A stretch of DNA of 12,550 nucleotides from Bacteroidota bacterium (GTDB taxonomy: Bacteria; Bacteroidota; Bacteroidia; Bacteroidales; UBA1402), in assembly GCA_030706285.1 (NCBI GenBank), contig JAUZOU010000048.1:1-12550 (forward strand), given 5' to 3'. Under the pieces are notes generated by a model. It was not told the DNA's origin. It did not search any database and saw only the letters and a list, made by a program, of their open reading frames with translations. Position 1 is the stretch's first letter. Every line of letters begins with the position of its first letter. The position numbers and the translations under genes are program-made. This document shows positions 7,197 through 12,550 of this stretch, one piece after another.

Positions 7197-7943
7197 TTAT
7201 CTGAGATAGCCGGCCAACGGTTTGATGTGCTGTTCACGGATGCTCTGGGCAACAAATCCGGCATAAATGACAGCCCCTTTCTGGCGCAAATGTGTATCAT
7301 CCTGTTTGGATTCATCCGGATTCGGGCCTTCACCAGGCTTTACCCAAAAGTATAAGGTCTTTGATGCCTCATCGCCCATTGAACGGACCAGTTCTGTCGT
7401 CTGCCGGTTCAGATCGATCAACGGAACGCCGGCTGCTTTGGCCGCTATTCTGGCCAGTTCCACATACTCGGCAAAATGCGGACGTTTCGCGATCAGCTGT
7501 CCGTTTTCAAACTCACGCATGACGATGGAGGTCACGATGACCGGATGCGCCTTCTTAGCTCTGACCTCCTCACAGAAACGCATCAGGTTTTTCTGATATT
7601 GATCCGGCACCACATGACGTTCCGGATTGGTCGATGTATCATTATGTCCAAACTGAATCAAGACGTAATCGCCCTTCCTGACCTGGCAGATCAGTGAGTC
7701 CCAGCGTCCTTCGTTGAGATAGGATCCAGAACTTCGTCCGGCCTTGGCCAGGTTGACAACCCGGACATTGTCGTTGAAGTATGACGCCAGGTATTGTCCC
7801 CAACCGCGTTGAAGCGTTTTGGTCGTGTCATACCCCTGAGCCGTCGAATCGCCGGCAATAAACAGCCGGATCTTTTTCTGGGAAACGGTAAATGACAGTA
7901 ACGCCATCATCAGGCAACCGCCTGCAAGCCATGTCCATTTCAT
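7197..7943 (-). CDS. Secreted SGNH-family esterase, rhamnogalacturonan acetylesterase-like
   Basis: The protein has 248 residues with an N-terminal signal peptide (about 1-21) and so works outside the cytoplasm. It carries all four SGNH blocks: block I FIAGDSTAQGYD with nucleophile Ser33, block II LAKAGRSSGS (Gly66), block III IQFGHNDTS (Asn101) and block V DDTHLRQKGA with Asp216/His219. Family relatives (RhgT/YesT, CAZy CE12) remove acetyl groups from rhamnogalacturonan I, a pectin backbone; others act on xylan, so the exact substrate is open. The enzyme is followed by the sialate-O-acetylesterase-like gene, together a two-enzyme deacetylation unit. No SusC/SusD transporter, polysaccharide lyase or sensor is nearby, so it is not inside a recognisable polysaccharide-utilisation locus in this window. 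A -7 box at 8042-8049 probably drives it, giving a leader of about 90 bases that contains a strong GC palindrome. Confidence 0.88.
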   Translation of the reverse strand: MKWTWLAGGCLMMALLSFTVSQKKIRLFIAGDSTAQGYDTTKTLQRGWGQYLASYFNDNVRVVNLAKAGRSSGSYLNEGRWDSLICQVRKGDYVLIQFGHNDTSTNPERHVVPDQYQKNLMRFCEEVRAKKAHPVIVTSIVMREFENGQLIAKRPHFAEYVELARIAAKAAGVPLIDLNRQTTELVRSMGDEASKTLYFWVKPGEGPNPDESKQDDTHLRQKGAVIYAGFVAQSIREQHIKPLAGYLR

Positions 7944-7977
7944 AGTCGATCTTTCGTTTGTGAATGCTTACGATTGC

Positions 7978-7990
7978 CCGGCCTGGCCGG
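7978..7990. repeat. Perfect GC palindrome in the leader of the esterase gene
   Basis: CCGGCC-T-GGCCGG is a perfect 6+1+6 palindrome. In RNA it can form a five-pair GC stem with a three-base loop, 35 bases ahead of the ATG at 7943. It could be a protein-binding site or a leader hairpin. Confidence 0.55.
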
Positions 7991-8041
7991 AGCAAACACT
8001 GTCTCTGCGTTCGTCGCATAAAAACATTCGGTTCATCTGAA

Positions 8042-8049
8042 CAAATGTA
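8042..8049 (-). promoter_or_regulatory. Candidate -7 box for the esterase gene pair
   Basis: Minus strand TACATTTG matches TAnnTTTG exactly, 98 bases upstream of the ATG at 7943. No TTTG is visible about 20 bases further upstream (near 8070). The region faces the divergent channel promoter at 8080-8111, so the two polymerase sites are nearly back to back. Confidence 0.5.
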
Positions 8050-8079
8050 GTATTTATTAACGGGTGTTCGATCCCCTTT

Positions 8080-8111
8080 TTTGGCATCACCGGCTAAAAA
8101 ACTTATTTTTG
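8080..8111 (+). promoter_or_regulatory. Strong promoter of the channel-acetyltransferase operon
   Basis: TTTG (8080-8083), a 20-base spacer and TATTTTTG (8104-8111) match both elements of the Bacteroidetes sigma-A-type promoter. Transcription should start around 8117, leaving a leader of under 20 bases before the ATG at 8135. The promoter lies inside the longest open frame (TTG at 8081), which rules that start out. Confidence 0.8.
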
Positions 8112-8134
8112 CAGCTCAATCTATTCAACGACAT

Positions 8135-9019
8135 ATGGCAGAAGACTTATCAATTTCAGTCTGGGTGGAAAAGCTGATCACCTGGGGGTTAAACCAAGGA
8201 TTACACATCGTTCTCATCATTATTGTAGCCTGGTTTCTGAGACTTCTTTCGAAACGGTTCGTCAACCAGTTGACACATGCGGCCGGCAAGAGTGACCGGA
8301 TCAACCTGAACGATGGCGAAATGAAACGCCTGGGTACCATCGCTCATGTGTATAACTGGACCATCCACACCCTCATCGTTGTCATTGCCGCCATGATGAT
8401 TTTACAGGAATTCGGCGTCAAAATGGGTCCTATCCTGACCAGTGCCGGCATCGTCGGCGTTGCCATCGGTTTTGGTGGCCAATATCTCGTGCGTGATGTC
8501 ATCACCGGCTTTTTTATCATCTTTGAAAATCAGTACCGCATCGGGGACGTTGTTACCATTAGCGGCATCACAGGCACCGTTGAGGATATAACCTTACGTG
8601 TCACGACCCTACGGGACGCAGACGGTACCGTCCATCATATACCACACGGTGAAATCAAGATGGTTTCCAACAGGACCAAACAATTTGCAAAAATCAACAT
8701 GAACATTGGAGTAGCTTACCAAACCAACATCGATCATGTGAAAGCAGTGATCAACACCGTTGGCCGGCAGTTGGCTGAGGATAAAGACTGGAAAGAGGCT
8801 ATTCTTGAAGCGCCGTCTTTCCTCAGGATCGAATCGTTTGATGATTCGTCCGTGAGCATCAAGGTGATCGGAACAACCAAACCGATGGATCAATGGAGTG
8901 TAGCCGGCGAACTCCGTAAACGGCTGAAGGAAGCTTTTGAAACGGAGGGCATTGATCTGCCCTTCCCGCAACGCGTTGTTCATCTAGAAACTATGGATAA
9001 ATCACCGCTCAACTCATGA
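8135..9019 (+). CDS. Small-conductance mechanosensitive ion channel, MscS family
   Basis: From the ATG at 8135 the protein has 294 residues. An open frame continues upstream to a TTG at 8081, but this covers the promoter, so I reject it. Hydrophobic segments lie at about 22-38, 73-92 and 99-117. The third is the pore helix region, with small residues packed as in MscS (LTSAGIVGVAIGFGGQ, 101-116), followed by YLVRDVITGFFIIFE and the beta-domain start QYRIGDVVTISG (133-144), GTVEDITLRVTTLRDADG (147-164) and HIPHGEIKMVSNR (168-180). The C-terminal cytoplasmic cage domain fills residues 180-285. Such inner-membrane channels open under membrane tension and release solutes after hypo-osmotic shock. 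It is closer to the short YkuT-like branch than to multi-domain MscK types. Its stop overlaps the start of the GNAT gene by ATGA, indicating translational coupling. Confidence 0.93.
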   Translation: MAEDLSISVWVEKLITWGLNQGLHIVLIIIVAWFLRLLSKRFVNQLTHAAGKSDRINLNDGEMKRLGTIAHVYNWTIHTLIVVIAAMMILQEFGVKMGPILTSAGIVGVAIGFGGQYLVRDVITGFFIIFENQYRIGDVVTISGITGTVEDITLRVTTLRDADGTVHHIPHGEIKMVSNRTKQFAKINMNIGVAYQTNIDHVKAVINTVGRQLAEDKDWKEAILEAPSFLRIESFDDSSVSIKVIGTTKPMDQWSVAGELRKRLKEAFETEGIDLPFPQRVVHLETMDKSPLNS

Positions 9020-9486
9020 ACCCTATCTCATTTGAAATTTGCGATTTTAATCAACCGGCTCACCAAAAAGCGCTGAACAACTTATTGAACAGTTACATGA
9101 GCGATCCAATGGGAGACTGCCAGCCTCATGACGAACAACAGCAACGTCAGCTGATTGAAGGGCTTTCCAATCATCCGACAGCCATGGTGCTATTTGTGCT
9201 GTATCAAGGATTATACGCCGGAATGACGACCTGCTTCGTCAACTATTCTACATTTAAGCTAAAGCCCTACCTGTATATTCACGATGTGTTTGTGCTGGAC
9301 GAGTTCAGAGGAAAACACCTCGGCCGGGCGCTTCTAGAAAAACTAGTCGCCCTGGCCCGTCAACAGAATTATTGTAAACTGACGCTGGAAGTCAGATCAG
9401 ACAATCCGGTTGCTCAGTCATTATACCATCAAATCGGTTTTGACGAGTGTCAACCGGTGATGCATTATTGGGAAAAGCACTTATAA
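9016..9486 (+). CDS. GNAT-family N-acetyltransferase
   Basis: This 156-residue protein is a single GNAT domain that transfers an acetyl group from acetyl-CoA to an amine; the acceptor is unknown. The acetyl-CoA pyrophosphate-binding motif A is FVLDEFRGKHLGRALLEKL (92-110, with R98-G99-K-H-L-G103-R-A), and motif B is LEVRSDNPVAQSLYHQIGF (124-142). The N-terminal part (1-60) holds the variable substrate-binding helices. The start ATG is embedded in the stop of the MscS gene (ATGA, 9016-9019), so both form one operon. At the other end, its TAA stop lies beside the lpxB stop in the palindrome TTATAA (9481-9486), leaving no room for a terminator between the convergent genes. Family call is sure; no substrate is claimed. 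Confidence 0.92.
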   Translation: MNPISFEICDFNQPAHQKALNNLLNSYMSDPMGDCQPHDEQQQRQLIEGLSNHPTAMVLFVLYQGLYAGMTTCFVNYSTFKLKPYLYIHDVFVLDEFRGKHLGRALLEKLVALARQQNYCKLTLEVRSDNPVAQSLYHQIGFDECQPVMHYWEKHL

Positions 9487-10608
9487 AGAACTGTAAATCA
9501 GTTTAGCCGTCCGCTCCGCAGCTCCAGGTGCCCCCAGCAATTGCTGAACGTCCCGGTAGCCATCCAGCATGGCAGTTCTTTCGGCTGTCTCTGCCAGCAA
9601 AGGTTCCAACGCAGTTTTCAGATGAATTTTGGTAAACAAACCACCCATCAGCTCCGGCACCACAGCCCGGCCGGCAATCAAATTGACCAGCGAAATAAAG
9701 GGCACATGCATAAAATGCCGGAACACCCAATTGGCCAGATAGCCCCCTTTGAAGGCATAGCAAACAACCTGCGGCGTAGCAAACAACCCTGTTTCCAATG
9801 TTGCTGTACCAGACGTTACCAACGCTGCATAGGCAATTTCCAGCAACGCATACGTCTCCCCAAACAACAACCGGGTTCCAGGAGGCATCAACGGTTTGTA
9901 AAATAATTCATCCAATCCAGGAGAGCCGGCCACGACAACCTGAAAACCGGGATATTCCGAAGCGACGTTCAGCATCAACGGTAAATTTCCTTTGATTTCC
10001 CCCTTCCGGCTTCCTGGCAAAACAGCCAGCACCGGCCGTTCATCCAACCCGTAACGGGCACGGAACAACGGCTCATCCATTGGATGATTGGCACGAAAGG
10101 CCGACACACTATCCACACAGGGATTGCCGACATAAGAAACCGCAAAGTGATGTTTGTCAAAAAAAGCCGGTTCAAACGGCAAGATGACATACATCCTGTC
10201 AATGTATTTTTTAAAGGCCTTAATGCGAAATTCCTTCCAGGCCCAGATTTTCGGAGAAATGTAGAAGTGCACCGGCAATGATGGAAGGTTCGTTTTGACA
10301 AACTCGGCGATTTTCAGATTAAAACTGGCATAATCGACCAGAATCAACACATCCGGTTTCCAAGAGCTGATTTCCTGCTTGCACAGGGCCATATTTTTCA
10401 AAATGGTGCGTGCATGCATAACCACTGCCACAACTCCCATGAATGCCATATCCCTGTAATGTCTCACCAGCTGGCCGCCAACGGACGCCATCTTGTCTCC
10501 TCCGAAAAAACGGAATTCAGCTGCGGCATCCAGCTTCTGTAATTCACGCATCAGATTGGAGGCATGCAAATCGCCCGAAGCCTCACCGGCTACCAGAAAA
10601 TATTTCAT
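9481..10608 (-). CDS. lpxB: Lipid-A-disaccharide synthase
   Basis: This 375-residue GT19 glycosyltransferase joins UDP-2,3-diacylglucosamine to lipid X (2,3-diacylglucosamine 1-phosphate), making the lipid A disaccharide at the inner face of the inner membrane. Typical motifs are all present: VAGEASGDLHAS (6-17), FFGGDKMASVGG (34-45), MGVVAVV (57-63), DYASFNLKIA (92-101), YISPKIWAWKEFRIKAFKKY (116-135), YVGNPCVD (159-166), LPGSRKGEI (197-205), TSGTATLETG (265-274) and SLVNLIAGRAVVPEL (306-320). Length is normal. Its ATG overlaps the surE stop by ATGA (10605-10608), so the two are translationally coupled; surE-lpxB adjacency is common in Bacteroidetes. The end converges on the GNAT gene with a six-base overlap. 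Confidence 0.97.
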   Translation of the reverse strand: MKYFLVAGEASGDLHASNLMRELQKLDAAAEFRFFGGDKMASVGGQLVRHYRDMAFMGVVAVVMHARTILKNMALCKQEISSWKPDVLILVDYASFNLKIAEFVKTNLPSLPVHFYISPKIWAWKEFRIKAFKKYIDRMYVILPFEPAFFDKHHFAVSYVGNPCVDSVSAFRANHPMDEPLFRARYGLDERPVLAVLPGSRKGEIKGNLPLMLNVASEYPGFQVVVAGSPGLDELFYKPLMPPGTRLLFGETYALLEIAYAALVTSGTATLETGLFATPQVVCYAFKGGYLANWVFRHFMHVPFISLVNLIAGRAVVPELMGGLFTKIHLKTALEPLLAETAERTAMLDGYRDVQQLLGAPGAAERTAKLIYSSL

Positions 10609-11372
10609 AAATCCCAGTCTTTCATCTGATCAATCAGGTTAAACGCTGTCATATCGACTTGTGAAGGTACGACAGACACAAACCCTTCACGCATGGCATA
10701 CATGTCCGTATCCAAAGCGTCCGGTTCATCGTTGTGGAAATTGCCCGTGAGCCAATAATAGGTGCCTCCATTCGGATGACTCCGTTTGTCGAATTCCTCT
10801 ACCCAACGACCACGCGCCTGACGGCACAAACGAATACCCTTCAGTTCAGGCGTGCCAGGGATGTTCACATTCAGGCAGCAGCCCAATGGCAATCCATGGT
10901 GGAGTACATTTTCCGTTATTTTAAGAATATAGGGACGCGACGGCTCAAAATCAGCTTCCATCGTATGATCGTCCAGAGAGAAGCCAACAGCAGGAATTCC
11001 ATTAATACAGGCTTCGATCACAGCTCCAAGTGTCCCGGAATAATGAATGGCGACGGAAGAATTGGTACCGTGGTTGATGCCCGAAATCACGACATCCGGT
11101 TTGCGTCCATTTGTCAGTTGATTCAAAGCCAGCTTGACACAATCCACAGGCGTTCCGTTGCTTTTGTAGATTTTCAGGCCAGGCTCTTCTTCGATCAATT
11201 TCAGGAAGAGAGGTGTTCTTACGGTGATGGCAGTAGACATACCGGAACGCCCTGCATCAGGCGCCACCAGCACGATGTCACCCAATTGGCGCAAGGTCTC
11301 GGTCAGGAACCGGATACCTGGCGCCGCATACCCATCATCATTGGATATCAAAATTAAAGGCCTTTTTCCCAT
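10605..11372 (-). CDS. surE: 5'/3'-nucleotidase (survival protein) SurE
   Basis: From the ATG at 11372 the protein has 255 residues, the usual SurE length. An upstream ATG at 11402 would add ten residues, but the -7 promoter box (11392-11399) lies just after it, and family alignment starts at MGKRPLILISNDDG. SurE is a metal-dependent cytoplasmic phosphatase that removes phosphate from nucleoside monophosphates, especially under stress. Metal ligands are visible: Asp12-Asp13 in SNDDG, Ser43 in GRSGMS and Asn100 in GINHG; GTPVDCVKLAL (73-83) and SGTLGAVIEA are conserved family blocks. Its stop overlaps the lpxB start, making a two-gene operon. A perfect inverted repeat (11409-11426) overlaps the presumed -33 element. 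Confidence 0.96.
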   Translation of the reverse strand: MGKRPLILISNDDGYAAPGIRFLTETLRQLGDIVLVAPDAGRSGMSTAITVRTPLFLKLIEEEPGLKIYKSNGTPVDCVKLALNQLTNGRKPDVVISGINHGTNSSVAIHYSGTLGAVIEACINGIPAVGFSLDDHTMEADFEPSRPYILKITENVLHHGLPLGCCLNVNIPGTPELKGIRLCRQARGRWVEEFDKRSHPNGGTYYWLTGNFHNDEPDALDTDMYAMREGFVSVVPSQVDMTAFNLIDQMKDWDL

Positions 11373-11391
11373 TTGAAAGCTATAATAAAAA

Positions 11392-11421
11392 CAAATGTAC
11401 AAAAATCCCCCGATAATGCAA
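11392..11421 (-). promoter_or_regulatory. surE-lpxB promoter
   Basis: Minus strand TTG (11421-11419), a 19-base spacer and TACATTTG (11399-11392) fit the Bacteroidetes promoter well. The ATG at 11372 would follow a leader of roughly 12-15 bases, while the upstream ATG at 11402 would not be transcribed. Confidence 0.7.
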
Positions 11422-11426
11422 TCGGG
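11409..11426. repeat. Perfect inverted repeat over the surE -33 element
   Basis: CCCGAT (11409-11414), loop AATGCA, ATCGGG (11421-11426). It overlaps the presumed -33 TTG of surE, a position typical for an operator. On the minus strand it is followed by GGATTTTTG, so it also resembles a weak terminator stem. Confidence 0.6.
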
Positions 11427-11446
11427 TAAGCCCGTTTAGCGACCAG

Positions 11447-11464
11447 ACCGGAAGAATTTCCGGT
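11447..11464. repeat. Perfect inverted repeat between surE and parA
   Basis: ACCGGAA (11447-11453), loop GAAT, TTCCGGT (11458-11464): a seven-pair stem with a four-base loop. It lies 48 bases upstream of the surE -7 box and about 155 bases before the parA box. No T-run follows, so a binding site or small structured RNA is more likely than a terminator. Confidence 0.6.
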
Positions 11465-11618
11465 GAAATGGCAACGCGATCAGATCACCGATTGGCACTG
11501 GAAATTTTCATAAAGCTTGAAGGGTTTCCAATGCATTTTCAACCGGTTGTTAACATACTATATGATTTTCTGTTGACAACGCAACGTCATCCGCTGTCGC
11601 CCTATCCAAATTTTTCAA

Positions 11619-11626
11619 TATCTTTG
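11619..11626 (+). promoter_or_regulatory. Candidate -7 box of the parA-parB promoter
   Basis: TATCTTTG matches TAnnTTTG exactly, 66 bases upstream of the parA ATG. The expected -33 TTTG is not seen near 11595. Transcription would start near 11632 with a leader of about 60 bases. Confidence 0.55.
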
Positions 11627-11692
11627 CATATTGATTTTTAAAGGGGTGAATCGTCCTTTTTGAATCAATGTCAAATAGAAATTCAAGCAATA

Positions 11693-12460
11693 ATGGGAAA
11701 AATAATTGCAATTGCAAATCAAAAAGGCGGCGTGGGCAAGACAACCACTTCCATCAATCTGGCAGCATCACTGGCTGTTCAGGAGAAAAAGGTACTGATT
11801 GTCGATGCCGATCCACAGGCTAATTCGTCATCCGGTCTCGGTATCGATGTCAAAACGCTCGAATCAACCATTTACGAGTGCCTGATCAACCAGGAAAGCC
11901 CGGAAAAAGCCATTTTGAATACAGAATTGGAAAATTTGAAGATATTACCTTCTCATATTGACCTGGTTGGCGCCGAATTGGAAATGATCAATATGGATGA
12001 CCGTGAAAAAATTATGGCAAAGGTGTTGACCCCCCTGAAAGCGGCATACGATTTCATTCTCATCGATTGTTCTCCTTCTCTTGGTCTGATTACCGTTAAC
12101 GCACTAACAGCAGCCGACTCCGTCATCATTCCCGTGCAATGCGAATATTTCGCACTTGAAGGCATCAGCAAGCTGTTGAACACCATCAAGATCATCAAGA
12201 CAAAACTGAATCAGGGTCTGGAAATTGAAGGTTTCCTGCTGACCATGTATGATTCCCGTCTCAGACATGCCCGCCAGGTAGCGGATGAAGTCAGACGTCA
12301 TTTCCAGGATCTGGTTTTCAAGACCTGTATTCAACGAAATGTCAAACTGAGTGAAGCTCCAAGTTTTGGAACGCCGGTCCTTTTATTCGATGCCGATTCC
12401 AAAGGATCTATCGATTATATGCAGCTGGCGCTGGAAATCATACAGAAAAACAAGCAATAA
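11693..12460 (+). CDS. parA: Chromosome-partition ATPase ParA (Soj)
   Basis: From the ATG at 11693 the protein has 255 residues, the usual length of a chromosomal ParA. A TTG at 11660 would add eleven unconserved residues and is rejected. The deviant Walker A box KGGVGKTT (11-18) includes the signature lysine 11; DADPQAN (38-44) is Walker A', and ILIDCSPSLG (about 122-131) is Walker B. Later blocks VQCEYFALEGI, TMYDSRLRHARQV and IQRNVKLSEAPSFG are highly typical. ParA binds DNA non-specifically with ATP and, with ParB bound at parS, separates the replication origins. The short form without an N-terminal DNA-binding domain and the ParB start 36 bases downstream point to the chromosomal pair, not a plasmid type. 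Whether the replication origin is close cannot be told from this window. Confidence 0.97.
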   Translation: MGKIIAIANQKGGVGKTTTSINLAASLAVQEKKVLIVDADPQANSSSGLGIDVKTLESTIYECLINQESPEKAILNTELENLKILPSHIDLVGAELEMINMDDREKIMAKVLTPLKAAYDFILIDCSPSLGLITVNALTAADSVIIPVQCEYFALEGISKLLNTIKIIKTKLNQGLEIEGFLLTMYDSRLRHARQVADEVRRHFQDLVFKTCIQRNVKLSEAPSFGTPVLLFDADSKGSIDYMQLALEIIQKNKQ

Positions 12461-12496
12461 ACAAGGCACGGATCCGCGTGCATCAAATTTCGTGAT

Positions 12497-12550
12497 ATGG
12501 TTAAAAAAAATGCATTAGGCAGAGGGCTGGATGCCTTGTTGAGCACTGAA
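12497..12550 (+). CDS. parB: Chromosome-partition protein ParB (Spo0J), first 18 codons only
   Basis: Eighteen codons are visible before the window ends. They read MVKKNALGRGLDALLSTE, matching the characteristic N-terminus of chromosomal ParB proteins (LGRGLDALL), whose arginine in GRGL stimulates the ParA ATPase. The gene begins 36 bases after the parA stop on the same strand, the standard parAB order. The CTPase and DNA-binding domains lie beyond the window. Confidence 0.92.
   Translation, partial: MVKKNALGRGLDALLSTE

Larger units (their letters stand above)
11373..11692. other. Divergent surE/parA intergenic region with several palindromes
   Basis: This 320-base stretch holds no coding frame I can support. 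It contains the surE promoter (11392-11421, minus), two perfect inverted repeats (11409-11426, 11447-11464), short palindromes CAACCGGTTG (11540-11549) and TGTTAACA (11548-11555), and a parA -7 box (11619-11626). No ParB-binding parS site (consensus TGTTTCACGTGAAACA) is visible here or elsewhere in the window. Confidence 0.7.

Noticed and set aside
11660..11692. Upstream TTG start for parA
   Set aside because: It would add eleven residues that do not resemble ParA, whereas the ATG at 11693 gives the usual MGKIIAIANQKGG start.
11373..12550. parS site expected near parAB
   Set aside because: I found no match to TGTTTCACGTGAAACA on either strand by eye; the palindromes present have different sequences.
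1..12550. Mobile elements, CRISPR arrays, tRNA or rRNA genes
   Set aside because: No transposase or integrase reading frame, no regularly spaced repeats and no tRNA-like cloverleaf were seen; the genes form a typical chromosomal series.

Overview
The window looks like an ordinary chromosomal stretch from a member of the Bacteroidota, most likely the order Bacteroidales. The evidence is the protein variants (a Bacteroidetes-type Mrp without the CxxC motif, a TrmB with PDPQ in place of PDPW, a ParB starting with the NALGRGLDALL signature), intergenic boxes matching the Bacteroidetes housekeeping promoter (TAnnTTTG, sometimes with an upstream TTTG/TTG), almost no Shine-Dalgarno sequences, and secreted esterases and beta-barrel-like proteins. 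I cannot name the genus.

Layout. 1-282 (minus): 5' part of a lipoprotein MsrB. 350-1264 (minus): exported, probably outer-membrane, protein of unknown function. 1410-5373 (minus): a tight cluster, in transcription order ilvE (branched-chain aminotransferase), an unknown exported beta-barrel-like protein, trmB (tRNA m7G46 methyltransferase) and mrp (Fe-S carrier ATPase), with gaps of 24, 31 and 3 bases. 5600-7943 (minus): two secreted carbohydrate esterases, a rhamnogalacturonan-acetylesterase-like SGNH hydrolase followed by a sialate-O-acetylesterase-like enzyme. 8135-9486 (plus): an MscS-type channel and a GNAT acetyltransferase overlapping by ATGA. 9481-11372 (minus): surE and lpxB, also overlapping by ATGA. 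11693-12550 (plus): parA and the first 18 codons of parB, the chromosome-partition pair.

How it works together. Most of the window is housekeeping: lipid A synthesis (LpxB), nucleotide phosphatase (SurE), chromosome segregation (ParAB), Fe-S delivery (Mrp), tRNA modification (TrmB), branched-chain amino acid metabolism (IlvE) and osmotic safety (MscS). The accessory part is the esterase pair, which probably removes acetyl groups from plant or host glycans in the periplasm, and the two unknown envelope proteins.

Several start codons are placed downstream of the longest open frame because promoter boxes lie inside, or because family alignment favours the later start: the channel at 8135, surE at 11372, parA at 11693 and the 350-1264 protein at 1264. 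I found no mobile element, CRISPR array, tRNA, rRNA or phage gene, and no clear novel system. The most unusual items are the unknown barrel protein inside the ilvE-trmB-mrp cluster, the palindrome-rich divergent region 11373-11692, the double promoter with an inverted repeat ahead of ilvE, and the shared TTATAA stop of the convergent GNAT and lpxB genes.
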